Of a DNA stretch of 14,192 nucleotides, positions 6,303 through 13,974 are shown one piece after another (the first letter of the stretch is position 1; each line of letters opens with the position of its first letter). The DNA is taken from assembly GCF_014269395.1 (NCBI RefSeq), contig NZ_JACOGK010000048.1, positions 1 to 14,192 of the forward strand. The letters are read 5' to 3'. Made by a program: the position numbers and the translations under genes. This stretch comes from Megasphaera hominis. Its GTDB lineage: Bacteria > Bacillota > Negativicutes > Veillonellales > Megasphaeraceae. The notes under the pieces are model-generated. The model did not search any database. It saw only the letters and a program-made list of their open reading frames with translations, and was not told the DNA's origin.

Positions 6303-6970
6303 TGGATTGGTATCCCCTCTGGAATAGTCTGCGCATAGCGGCTATTTCCTGTATTCTCGTATTTTTTAGCGGCATTTTTATGGCCTACTATGTGGCCCGC
6401 CTGCCCAGCTGGCTGAAAGGGCTGGTCGACGTCATCCTGACCATGCCGCTCGTCCTGCCGCCGACGGTTTGCGGCTGGCTCTTACTGCTGGTCTTTGGCC
6501 TCAACCACCCTGTCGGCCAATTCCTGGCCCAGTGGGGCGTACAGTTCGTCATGACCTGGTACGGCGGCGTCATCGCTTCGGCAGTCGTCGCCTTCCCGCT
6601 CATGTACCGCACGGCCTGCGGTGCCTTTGAAAGCTTCGATGAAACCCTGGCCTGGAGCGGCCGCACCCTGGGCCTTTCCGATACGTACATTTTCTGGCAC
6701 ATCCGCATGCCCTATTGCCGTCAGGGCATCATGGCCGGTACGGTCCTGGCCTTTGCCCGGGCCTTAGGCGAATACGGGGCGACGAGCATGCTCATCGGCT
6801 ATATTCCCCATAGCACGGCTACCATTTCGACGACGGTCTATCAGTTATGGCGGACCAATGACGAATACAGTGCCTTTATCTGGGTACTGGTCAATATTGC
6901 CATCAGCGCCGTCGTTCTCCTGACCATCAATATGCTGGGCAAACGGAGCCGGACAAGGAGGCAGGCATGA
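6302..6970 (+). CDS. modB: ModB, molybdate ABC transporter permease
   Basis: Inner-membrane permease of ModABC, 222 residues with about five hydrophobic segments (about 8-30, 38-62, 78-100, 142-165 and 195-212). LPPTVCGW is a ModB hallmark. The EAA loop that contacts ModC is present as ARALGEYGATSMLIGYIP. I chose ATG 6302, which overlaps the modA stop as TGATG; a GTG at 6299 just before it is an equal alternative giving one extra residue. No strong Shine-Dalgarno sequence is visible, so translation is probably coupled to modA. The stop overlaps modC by 4 nt (ATGA). Confidence 0.95.
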   Translation: MDWYPLWNSLRIAAISCILVFFSGIFMAYYVARLPSWLKGLVDVILTMPLVLPPTVCGWLLLLVFGLNHPVGQFLAQWGVQFVMTWYGGVIASAVVAFPLMYRTACGAFESFDETLAWSGRTLGLSDTYIFWHIRMPYCRQGIMAGTVLAFARALGEYGATSMLIGYIPHSTATISTTVYQLWRTNDEYSAFIWVLVNIAISAVVLLTINMLGKRSRTRRQA

Positions 6971-8007
6971 GTTTATCCGTTCAGATCCAAAAACAACTGG
7001 GCGATTTCCACTTGTCCGTCCGCCTGGAAACAGGGGCTGGCGTGTGGGGCCTTTTAGGCGCGTCGGGCAGTGGCAAGAGCAAGACCCTCCAATGCATTGC
7101 CGGCATCGAACGGCCCGACCAGGGCCGTATTGTCCTCAACGGGCGGGTCCTCTTTGATGCGGAAAAGGGAATCAATGTGTCTGTACAACAGCGGCGCGTA
7201 GGGTATTTGTTTCAAAATTATGCCCTCTTTCCGACCATGAGCGTAGAAGAAAATATTGCCTGCGGCGCCCGTTTTCTGAAAAACGGCCGGGAACGGCGGC
7301 AGCGTGTGCAGTCCATGATCCGGCGCATGCAGCTCACGGGCCTGGAGAACTTGCGTCCGGCCCAGCTGTCAGGCGGGCAGCAGCAGCGGACGGCGCTGGC
7401 GCGCTGCCTCATTAACGAACCGGAAATTCTCCTCCTCGACGAGCCCTTTAGCGCTCTCGACGTATACCTGAAGGAACAGCTCATGGGGGAAATGACCGAC
7501 CTCTTAGGCCAGTTCCACAAGGACGTCATCGTCGTTACCCATAACCGGGAAGAAGCGTATCAGCTTTGCGATCACCTGGCCATTCTGGCAGACGGGCAGG
7601 TCGATGCCTGCGGGACCGTAGAAGACGTTTTTGCAGCCCCGGAAACACGGGCCGGGGCGATCCTCACGGGCTGTAAAAATATCGTCCCTGCCCGTAAGGC
7701 AGGCGCGACGACCGTAGCCGTGCCGGACTGGGGCCTTTGCCTGGAAACGGGCCGGCCTGTTCCGGAAGCGGTCCGGGCCATTGCCATACGGGAGCAGGCC
7801 TTTTCGGCCGAAGCAGGAGAAAACGAGTATCCTGTAGAAATACTAAAAGTAGTGGACCAGCCCTTTAGCCGGCTCGTCCAGTTCCGCTACCGCAGCCAGA
7901 CCGTACCAGGGCCGCTTACGTGGCGTCTCGAAACAGGACCCCGCCTGCAGCACCTGCCGGAAAAGCTGGGCGTTGCCGGAACCTATATTATTCTTTTATA
8001 CCGCTAA
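6967..8007 (+). CDS. modC: ModC, molybdate ABC transporter ATPase
   Basis: ATP-binding subunit that powers ModB, 346 residues. It has Walker A GASGSGKS (31-38), a Q-loop at YLFQNYALFP (80-89), ABC signature LSGGQQQR (134-141), Walker B ILLLDEP (154-160) and switch H192. The C-terminal region (about 235-346) is a divergent regulatory domain where ModC usually has a mop/TOBE molybdate-binding fold; I cannot confirm a complete TOBE by eye. AAGGAGG sits 5 nt before ATG 6967, one of the best ribosome binding sites in the operon. The 4-nt overlap with modB supports a ModBC unit. Confidence 0.95.
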   Translation: MSLSVQIQKQLGDFHLSVRLETGAGVWGLLGASGSGKSKTLQCIAGIERPDQGRIVLNGRVLFDAEKGINVSVQQRRVGYLFQNYALFPTMSVEENIACGARFLKNGRERRQRVQSMIRRMQLTGLENLRPAQLSGGQQQRTALARCLINEPEILLLDEPFSALDVYLKEQLMGEMTDLLGQFHKDVIVVTHNREEAYQLCDHLAILADGQVDACGTVEDVFAAPETRAGAILTGCKNIVPARKAGATTVAVPDWGLCLETGRPVPEAVRAIAIREQAFSAEAGENEYPVEILKVVDQPFSRLVQFRYRSQTVPGPLTWRLETGPRLQHLPEKLGVAGTYIILLYR

Positions 8008-8034
8008 TGGTACGCAGAAAGGAACAAGTGACCT

Positions 8035-9138
8035 ATGCATGCACTCTTTGCACGGCTTTTGACAGAGCTTACGGAGGGCCGGGCCGTTGTCTTATTGACC
8101 ATCCTGGATACGAAAGGGTCCACGCCGCGCACAGCCGGCAGTCACCAGCTGATTTTGGCCGATGGTACGACTGTAGGGACTGTAGGCGGCGGCTATCAGG
8201 AATATGTAGCCTGTGAAGCCGGCCGCGCTGCCCTGGCAGACGGGACCTCATGCCTGTTGCCACTGCTCTTGCACAAGAATCCCACCGCCGACATTGGCGG
8301 CGTCTGTGGCGGGGAATTGCTCGTATTTTGCCAATACCTGGCGCCTGCTGATGCGGCGGCTATCGCTTTTTTTACTACACTCACGCAGTGTCTGGAGAGC
8401 CATCAGCCAAGCTGGCTGGCCCTCGATGTGACGGTCCCGGACCGCTGGGCCATGGCCCTGCAGTACGGTACGCAGCAAGTGACGTGTGAGGCAGCAACGG
8501 CGCAGCCGGGCCTGGCCGCCTGTGCCGGTACGGCTCTTACGGCCGAAGGTATACAAGCCCGGCAGGACGGCGTGCTCTATGAGGAAACGCTGGTGCAGCC
8601 GCGCCGCGTCATTGTCTTTGGCGGTGGCCACGTAGCGTTGGCCTTAGTGCCCTTATTGACAGGGCTCGATTTCTTTTGTACCGTTGTCGATGACCGGTCT
8701 GAATTTGCCAATAGCGAACGCTTCCCTATGGCAGACCAGTGCATTGTAACAGATTTTGCGGACCTTTCACAGCACGTGACGGTCACGCCGGACGATTATG
8801 TCTGTATTATGACGCGAGGCCACCTGGGCGACTATGAAGCACAAAAATATGTCCTCACGTGCCACCCCTATTATATGGGCGTCATTGGCAGCCGGGCCAA
8901 GCTGGCCTTTGTCCGCAATAAATTAAAACAAGATGGCTTTACTGAAGAAGAAATAAACCGTTTCCACGCTCCTATTGGCCTGCCAATTTCTGCGGCGACG
9001 CCGGAAGAAATCGCCGTCAGCATTGCAGCCGAGCTCATTGCCATCCGGGCGAAACGGGAAGGACGTCAAAAAAAAGGTGCCTTTATTTGGAGAGAGGAAA
9101 CAGATGGAAGCTATCATATATCAAAAGGAACAATCTAA
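8035..9138 (+). CDS. xdhC: XdhC/CoxI-family molybdenum hydroxylase maturation protein
   Basis: XdhC proteins bind Moco, help its sulfuration and load it into xanthine-dehydrogenase-type enzymes. This copy has 367 residues. The N-terminal XdhC/CoxI domain shows KGSTPRTAG (27-35), GTVGGGYQE (48-56) and a conserved CGG (C91). The C-terminal Rossmann domain shows RVIVFGGGHVA (191-201), VVDDRSEFA (217-225), RFPMAD (229-234), TRGHLGDYE (260-268), GVIGSRAK (282-289) and IGLPISAATPEEIAVSI (314-330). The linker insert is long, as in SDMH-cluster members. ATG 8035 follows AAAGGAA by about 10 nt, and the gap from modC is 27 nt. It overlaps yqeC by 35 nt. The target hydroxylase is not in the window. Confidence 0.92.
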   Translation: MHALFARLLTELTEGRAVVLLTILDTKGSTPRTAGSHQLILADGTTVGTVGGGYQEYVACEAGRAALADGTSCLLPLLLHKNPTADIGGVCGGELLVFCQYLAPADAAAIAFFTTLTQCLESHQPSWLALDVTVPDRWAMALQYGTQQVTCEAATAQPGLAACAGTALTAEGIQARQDGVLYEETLVQPRRVIVFGGGHVALALVPLLTGLDFFCTVVDDRSEFANSERFPMADQCIVTDFADLSQHVTVTPDDYVCIMTRGHLGDYEAQKYVLTCHPYYMGVIGSRAKLAFVRNKLKQDGFTEEEINRFHAPIGLPISAATPEEIAVSIAAELIAIRAKREGRQKKGAFIWREETDGSYHISKGTI

Positions 9139-9895
9139 ACGCACGGCCAGCCTCTGGCAGAGTATTACCTGTCTCTGTCCGTCCCTGGCACAGGCAGACG
9201 GGCCGCAGGTAGTAGCCGTCACCGGGGCCGGTGGCAAGACGACGTGTATCATGCGCCTGGCAGAGGAACTCGTAGCCGCCGGCAAACGGGTCCTCGTCGT
9301 CACGACGACCCATATGTACAAGCCGGAGAGCCACGGCGTACTGAGCAACGATCCGGCCGTCATCACAGCAGCCCTGGAACGGGACGGTCTGGTCATTGCC
9401 GGCCTGCCCTATGGGAAAGACAAAATTGCCTATATTGGCGATGCGGCTTATGAAGCCGTATGTCCGGCAGCCCAGGTGGTGCTTGTAGAAGCTGACGGTG
9501 CCCGGCGGCAGCCCTTTAAAATCCCGCGGCCTCTCGAACCGGTACTGCCGGAAACGTGCGACGCCGTCCTGTGCGTAGCCGGCCTGAGCGCCTTAGGCAA
9601 ACCACTGAAGAGCAGCTGCTATGGCTGGGCCGAAAGCGAAGCCGCAGCGGAACGGCTGGGCACGACCTTTCCGAAGGAAACCGATAAGGGCAGTACGCCT
9701 TTGACTATCAGCCTCTTTGCCGCCCTCTGGGCCAGGGGCAGCCTGGCCGCTTTAAAGGCCTACACGTGGCCGGTCATCGCCATTTTAAATCAGGCCGATA
9801 CACCGGCACAGCAGCTGGCAGGTGCGTTAATCCTGCAGGAAGCCGGTCTTGCCCAAGGCCTGATTACGTCCTTTGCTGAGGCGGAGGTGTCGTAA
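9104..9895 (+). CDS. yqeC: YqeC, putative selenium-dependent hydroxylase accessory protein
   Basis: YqeC co-occurs with YqeB and SelD in genomes using selenium as a labile cofactor of molybdenum hydroxylases; its reaction is not established. The 263-residue protein is P-loop-like: TGAGGKTT (40-47), VVTTTHMYKP (65-74), VLVEADGARRQPFKIP (126-141) and ILNQAD (227-232), suggesting ATP or GTP binding and a ligase- or kinase-like step (inference). ATG 9104 is chosen with GAGG about 7 nt upstream inside xdhC. Longer in-frame versions would translate xdhC codons in another frame. The stop TAA overlaps the next ATG by 1 nt (TAATG). Confidence 0.9.
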   Translation: MEAIIYQKEQSKRTASLWQSITCLCPSLAQADGPQVVAVTGAGGKTTCIMRLAEELVAAGKRVLVVTTTHMYKPESHGVLSNDPAVITAALERDGLVIAGLPYGKDKIAYIGDAAYEAVCPAAQVVLVEADGARRQPFKIPRPLEPVLPETCDAVLCVAGLSALGKPLKSSCYGWAESEAAAERLGTTFPKETDKGSTPLTISLFAALWARGSLAALKAYTWPVIAILNQADTPAQQLAGALILQEAGLAQGLITSFAEAEVS

Positions 9896-10515
9896 TGGAC
9901 ATTGCCGTCCTCTACCTGGCTTCCGGCCTGAGCCGCCGCTTTGTCAGTAACAAGCTGCTCTTTCCCGTCGGCGGCCGGCCCTTGTTTCAGTATGGCTTTT
10001 GCCACTTGCAGCAAGGCCTGTCCTATGTGGCTGTGCCGGGAATTCACTGGCACGTGGCGGTCGTTACGCCCTATGAGGAGATTGCCCGCTGGTGCAGTGC
10101 CCGCGGGGCGGCCGTCTATGATAATCCCTGGGCCAGCGAAGGCCAGGCCGCAGCAATCCGTATCGGCACTAAAGCCACGGCAGCTGCCGACGCCTGGGCG
10201 TACTTTGTCGCCGACAGGCCGCGTCTCAAAGCGGCGACGATCGCCTCCTTTTTGACCGGCTATGTCCGTTCCGGCCGTCCTGCCGGGGCTGCTGCCTATG
10301 ACGGTCACTTAGGCAATCCGGCCATTTTCAGCCACTTGTTCTATAAAGAACTTATGGATCTACGCGGCGATTGCGGTGCCGGCCCTGTGTTACGCCGCCA
10401 TGCCAAGGACTGCTGGAGCCTGCCCATAGCGGCACAGGAACTGGAAGATATCGATAGAAAAGAAGACGCCCAGCGCCTGGAAAGAGACTGGCAGTCTCAC
10501 ATGGGGAAACCGTAA
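9895..10515 (+). CDS. mocA: MocA/MobA-like molybdenum cofactor nucleotidyltransferase
   Basis: Predicted to transfer CMP (or another nucleotide) to Moco, making the dinucleotide form used by xanthine-dehydrogenase-type hydroxylases. At 206 residues it is typical of MocA. It has LASGLSRRF-x3-KLL (8-22), close to the NTP-binding LAAGxSxRFGxxKLL, but with Val17 where Gly is usual. FVADRPRL (104-111) stands where most members have GDQP; D107, the expected metal ligand, is kept. LGNPAIF (139-145) and LRGDCGAGPVL (156-166) match the family C-terminal motifs. GGAGGT lies 6 nt before ATG 9895. It is the last gene of the operon, with a strong terminator 1 nt downstream. Confidence 0.8.
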   Translation: MDIAVLYLASGLSRRFVSNKLLFPVGGRPLFQYGFCHLQQGLSYVAVPGIHWHVAVVTPYEEIARWCSARGAAVYDNPWASEGQAAAIRIGTKATAAADAWAYFVADRPRLKAATIASFLTGYVRSGRPAGAAAYDGHLGNPAIFSHLFYKELMDLRGDCGAGPVLRRHAKDCWSLPIAAQELEDIDRKEDAQRLERDWQSHMGKP

Positions 10516-10559
10516 CCTAGTCATGTATGCAAAATTTTCATGCATGACTGGGATTTTTT
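10516..10559 (+). terminator. Intrinsic terminator of the Moco operon
   Basis: A long stem, 10516-10529 with 10539-10552 and including a few G-T pairs (core AGTCATG / CATGACT), is followed by TTTTTT at 10554-10559. It begins immediately after the mocA stop. Confidence 0.85.
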
Positions 10560-10591
10560 AGTCACAAAGAGAATGCATATGTGAAAAAATA

Positions 10592-10609
10592 TTACATAAT
10601 TGTATGTAA
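10592..10609. promoter_or_regulatory. Perfect inverted repeat upstream of the aldolase promoter
   Basis: TTACATA-ATTG-TATGTAA is a perfect 7-bp inverted repeat with a 4-bp spacer. It is centred about 38 bp upstream of the -35 box, a typical place for an activator or a distal repressor site. The cognate regulator is not in the window. Confidence 0.45.
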
Positions 10610-10638
10610 AATACACGCGAAAAGAGCCATTGACTCCC

Positions 10639-10666
10639 TTGACATTCAAAATAAATCATGTAGAAT
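10639..10666 (+). promoter_or_regulatory. Sigma-70-type promoter of the aldolase gene
   Basis: A consensus TTGACA (10639-10644) is 16 bp from TAGAAT (10661-10666). The expected start near 10673 gives a leader of about 78 nt. An inverted repeat (10654-10678) covers the -10 box. Confidence 0.75.
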
Positions 10667-10678
10667 AGACACATGATT
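10654..10678. promoter_or_regulatory. Inverted repeat over the aldolase -10 box, candidate operator
   Basis: AATCATGT (10654-10661) and ACATGATT (10671-10678) are perfect 8-bp half-sites 9 bp apart. They flank the -10 box and the likely start point, a classic repressor position. A substrate-responsive repressor is likely but not encoded here. Confidence 0.5.
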
Positions 10679-10750
10679 CGTAATAACGACTAAGTTAGTA
10701 TATGCGAATTAAAAATGAAAGTTTGCCACAGTAGGAAAGGATTGGGAGAC

Positions 10751-11692
10751 ATGAAAAAAGCAGAATATTTAACCCCGGTTGTTACCATATTTGATAGAGT
10801 AGGAAACATTGACCAGCGCGGCAATGAAATGGTATATGATTTTCTGATTAAAGGCGGCGTAGACGGCATCGTCGTCATGGGCAGTACAGGTGAATTCTTC
10901 GCCATGTCCATGGAACAGAAAAAACGCCTCATCGATATTGCCGTTCCGTATATCAAAGGCCGCGTAAAATGCATGATCGGTACGGGCTGCATGAGCGTCC
11001 GCGATACAGTCGAACTGTCCAACTATGCCTGCGATGCCGGCGCCGACGCCGTCATGATCGTGTGTCCTTTCTACTTCCCGCTCAGTGACGAAGATATTGA
11101 AGCCTATTACGACACGATTCTGCCGCAGATCCGTGGCAACGTCTTCATTTATAACTATCCCGGTGCGACAGGCGACGACGTTACACCGGAAATCACCCTG
11201 CGCCTCTTGCACAAACACAAGAACCTCGTAGGCTACAAGGATACGATCGAACTCTTCTCCCATACACGTAAGCTCATCGAAGTGACGAAAGAAGAATATC
11301 CGGACTTCATCATTTACTCCGGCTATGACGAAAACCTCGTTCACATCATGCTCAGCGGTGGTAACGGCTGCATCGGCGGCTTATCCAACTTCGCACCGAA
11401 GCTGTGCTCCGAATGGTGCCGTGCTATTAATGAAAAGAATTGGGAATATATGTTTGACTGCCAGGAAAAGATCAATGGCTTGATGTATATTTATTCATCC
11501 AAGACACCGTTCCCGCAAATTGCGAAAAAAGCACTGAACCTGCAGGGCGTTCCGGTCAGCGAATACTGCATGCACTTCTCCCAGAGACCGCCAACAGTAA
11601 AGAAATTACAGGCTTTCATCGATGGAATTGACTTAGAAAACCTGATGAAGAAGAATACGAAAGCCCAGCCCGCAAAGAAAGAAACTAAATAA
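10751..11692 (+). CDS. DHDPS/NAL-family aldolase, probably 2-keto-3-deoxy sugar-acid aldolase (YagE/YjhH-like)
   Basis: Class I aldolase of the DapA superfamily, 313 residues as a TIM barrel. It has GSTGEF (44-49), Tyr134 in YNYPGATG (134-141) and the Schiff-base Lys163 in VGYKDTI (160-166). YNYPGATG resembles the YNFPALTG of E. coli YagE rather than DapA, and the next gene is a YjhG-type dehydratase. So cleavage of 2-dehydro-3-deoxy-pentonate or -gluconate to pyruvate plus an aldehyde is more likely than lysine synthesis. The C-terminus ends in a Lys-rich tail. ATG 10751 is chosen: GGAAAGGA lies about 9 nt upstream, and a GGGAG is also present but very close. The in-frame ATG at 10715 has no Shine-Dalgarno sequence. 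Exact substrate is inferred. Confidence 0.8.
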   Translation: MKKAEYLTPVVTIFDRVGNIDQRGNEMVYDFLIKGGVDGIVVMGSTGEFFAMSMEQKKRLIDIAVPYIKGRVKCMIGTGCMSVRDTVELSNYACDAGADAVMIVCPFYFPLSDEDIEAYYDTILPQIRGNVFIYNYPGATGDDVTPEITLRLLHKHKNLVGYKDTIELFSHTRKLIEVTKEEYPDFIIYSGYDENLVHIMLSGGNGCIGGLSNFAPKLCSEWCRAINEKNWEYMFDCQEKINGLMYIYSSKTPFPQIAKKALNLQGVPVSEYCMHFSQRPPTVKKLQAFIDGIDLENLMKKNTKAQPAKKETK

Positions 11693-11706
11693 TCGTTAAC
11701 ACGCTC

Positions 11707-11755
11707 AAGCCGGCCCGTTCATAGCAGCAATGAATGAGCCGGCTTATATTTCATT
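11707..11755 (+). terminator. Intrinsic terminator after the aldolase gene
   Basis: AAGCCGGC (11707-11714) pairs with GCCGGCTT (11738-11745), and an inner TTCAT/ATGAA extends the stem. A T-rich tail (ATATTTCATTTT) follows. The hairpin means the downstream dehydratase mainly relies on its own promoter. Confidence 0.75.
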
Positions 11756-11813
11756 TTATATATAAATTAAGGCACCTATTCTGTATGAAATTACGAATTC
11801 ATGCGTATATGCA

Positions 11814-11842
11814 TTGACAGTGGCACAAATTTACGTTACTAT
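11814..11842 (+). promoter_or_regulatory. Sigma-70-type promoter of the dehydratase gene
   Basis: TTGACA (11814-11819) and TACTAT (11837-11842) are 17 bp apart. ATGCGTATATGCAT (11801-11814), an almost perfect palindrome, overlaps the -35 box. The gapped repeat AACTCAC / GTG-TT-AGTT (11844-11865) covers the start point. The leader is about 117 nt. Confidence 0.7.
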
Positions 11843-11875
11843 GAACTCACATTCACGTGTTAGTTTTTCTACTAT

Positions 11876-11916
11876 TCTGAACTAGACGGTCCACAAGAAG
11901 GAAACGCCTGTTCAGA
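11876..11916 (+). promoter_or_regulatory. Stem-loop in the dehydratase leader
   Basis: TCTGAAC (11876-11882) pairs with GTTCAGA (11910-11916). The stem continues inward with AG/CT and CG/CG around a bulge and a mismatch, leaving a 16-nt loop. It lies about 50 nt before the start codon, without a T-tract, so it is not a terminator. A regulatory or mRNA-stabilising role is possible but unproven. Confidence 0.35.
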
Positions 11917-11965
11917 TACCAATATATAGTATTAGTGAATGGGTTGAAAAAAAGGAGTGAATAAC

Positions 11966-13945
11966 ATGGCAGTAAAGAATTTGTTTGAAAATGATGCCTC
12001 CGATTTGATTCTCAAATCCCGCACGCATGCCGATGGTCCTGAAGGGGTACTTCCCTTAACGCCGGAAGCCCTGCGGAATTCGCCAAGTGGCAATATTTTT
12101 GGTATGACTATTGATGCCGGCATGGGCTGGGATCCTTCTACGCTCGCTAATGGCGACGTTATGATGATCAGCACGTACGGCGGCCTGAAAAAAGATGACG
12201 GCACGACCGCTGCCGTAGGTCTTCATCCGGGCCACTTCGAATTGGATGGCCTCCTGACGGAAGCAGCCAATACGCTGAAATCCATGGGCTACGTTCCCTC
12301 CGCTGCCTATGTAACCGACCCTTGCGACGGCCGTACACAGGGCACGACAGGCATGTTCGATTCCCTGCCGTACCGTAACGACGCCGCCCAGGTAATGCGC
12401 CGCCTGATCCGTTCCCTGCCTACGCGCAAGGCTGTTATCGGCGTTGCTTCCTGCGATAAAGGTTTGCCGGCTACGTTGATGGCCCTGGCCAGCATGCACG
12501 ATCTGCCGACCATCATGATCCCCGGCGGTGCTACGCTCATGCCGAACAACGGCGAAGATCTGGGTACCGTTCAGACCATCAGCGTCCGCTATGCCAACGA
12601 TGAATTGTCGTACGACCGCGCTGTCCGTCTGGGCTGCATGGCTTGCGCCAGCGGTGGCGGCGGCTGTCAGTTCCTGGGTACAGCCGGCACCAGCCAGGTT
12701 ATTGCAGAAGGCCTGGGCTTCTCCATTACCCATTCGGCGCTGGCTCCTTCGGGCGAACCGATCTGGTATGACGTTGCCAAGAAATCGGCTATTGCCGCTA
12801 TGGGCATGTACAAAGCAGGTATTACGACGAAAGACGTTATTACAGATAAAGCCATTGAAAACGCCATGGTTATCCACGCTGCCTTCGGCGGTTCGACAAA
12901 CCTCCTGATCCACCTGCCGGCAATCGCTTTCATGGCAGGCTGCAGAGTTCCGACCGTACACGACTGGGCTCGCATCAATAAAGAAGTTCCCCGTCTCGTA
13001 AGCGTTCTGCCCATGGGCCCGATCAACTACCCGACAGTTGACGTATTCATGGCCGGCGGCGTTCCGGAAGTTATGCTCCACCTGCGCAAGATGGGCCTCC
13101 TCCACGAAGACGTCATGACCGTAACGGGCAGCACCCTCGGCGAAAACCTCGATTGGTGGGAACAGTCCCAGCGCCGTGTGGCTTGCCGCAACCGCCTGAA
13201 AGAAATCGACAACCTCAACGTAGACGACGTAATCTTCAGCCCGGAACAGGCAAAAGCCAAAGGTATCGGCTCGACCATTACCTTCCCGACAGGCAACATT
13301 GCACCGGAAGGCTCTGTTGTTAAATCGACAGCTATCGATCCGTCCGTTATCGGCCCGGACCACATCTTCCGTCACACTGCCAAGGTTAAATGCTATCCTT
13401 CGGAAAAAGCAGCTATTACAGCTCTCAAAAACGATGGCGTACAGGCTGGCGATATCATGGTAGTTATGGCCGGCGGTCCTCTCGGCACAGGCATGGAAGA
13501 AACGTATCAGCTGACTTCCGCCCTGAAACACCTGTCCTTCGGCAAACACGTATCCCTCATTACGGATGCCCGTTTCTCCGGCGTATCCACAGGCGCTTGC
13601 TTCGGTCACGTAGGACCGGAAGCCCTGGCTGGCGGCCCGATCGGCAAACTGCGTGATGGCGACGTAGTAGAAATCATCGTCGACACGGTAAAACTCGAAG
13701 GCAGCCTCAACTTTATCGGTACAGAAGACCACAAGCTGACCTACGAAGAAGGCGCGAAAGTATTGGCAGAACGGGAAACGAACCCGGCCGTTCGTCCGGA
13801 TCCGGATCTGCCCGATGATACACGCCTCTGGGCTGCACTGCAGGACGTCAGCGGCGGTACCTGGAGAGGTACTGTCTACGATGTAGATAAGATCATTGAA
13901 ACCCTGAAAGCCGGTAAAGAAGCACTGGCAAAAAAGAATAAATAA
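11966..13945 (+). CDS. yjhG: IlvD/Edd-family dehydratase, YjhG/YagF-type (D-xylonate dehydratase)
   Basis: Dehydrates a sugar acid, most likely D-xylonate or a similar pentonate, to the 2-keto-3-deoxy acid used by the aldolase upstream. The 659-residue protein is close to E. coli YjhG (655). Long motifs match that subfamily: DPCDGRTQGTTGMFDSLPY (118-136), IGVASCDKGLPAT (158-170), CMACASGGGGCQFLGTAG (224-241), HAAFGGSTNLL, GNIAPEGSV and TDARFSGVSTGACFGHVGPE. C120, C163 and C234 are the expected Fe-S ligands. ATG 11966 is chosen over GTG 11957 because GGAG (11954-11957) is 8 nt upstream and the MAVKNLF start resembles YjhG. Bases are slightly less GC-rich than in the Moco operon, with codon use suggesting strong expression. 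Confidence 0.92.
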   Translation: MAVKNLFENDASDLILKSRTHADGPEGVLPLTPEALRNSPSGNIFGMTIDAGMGWDPSTLANGDVMMISTYGGLKKDDGTTAAVGLHPGHFELDGLLTEAANTLKSMGYVPSAAYVTDPCDGRTQGTTGMFDSLPYRNDAAQVMRRLIRSLPTRKAVIGVASCDKGLPATLMALASMHDLPTIMIPGGATLMPNNGEDLGTVQTISVRYANDELSYDRAVRLGCMACASGGGGCQFLGTAGTSQVIAEGLGFSITHSALAPSGEPIWYDVAKKSAIAAMGMYKAGITTKDVITDKAIENAMVIHAAFGGSTNLLIHLPAIAFMAGCRVPTVHDWARINKEVPRLVSVLPMGPINYPTVDVFMAGGVPEVMLHLRKMGLLHEDVMTVTGSTLGENLDWWEQSQRRVACRNRLKEIDNLNVDDVIFSPEQAKAKGIGSTITFPTGNIAPEGSVVKSTAIDPSVIGPDHIFRHTAKVKCYPSEKAAITALKNDGVQAGDIMVVMAGGPLGTGMEETYQLTSALKHLSFGKHVSLITDARFSGVSTGACFGHVGPEALAGGPIGKLRDGDVVEIIVDTVKLEGSLNFIGTEDHKLTYEEGAKVLAERETNPAVRPDPDLPDDTRLWAALQDVSGGTWRGTVYDVDKIIETLKAGKEALAKKNK

Positions 13946-13974
13946 GTGGGAATCACCCTCGCTTAGCTGAAAAG

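Noticed and set aside
10751..11692. Annotation as DapA (lysine biosynthesis)
   Set aside because: The YNYPGATG motif and neighbouring YjhG-type dehydratase fit a keto-deoxy sugar-acid aldolase better. The superfamily is often over-called as DapA.
11966..13945. Annotation as IlvD (branched-chain amino acid synthesis)
   Set aside because: It is about 100 residues longer than usual IlvD and carries the YjhG/YagF-specific motifs; no other ilv gene is nearby.
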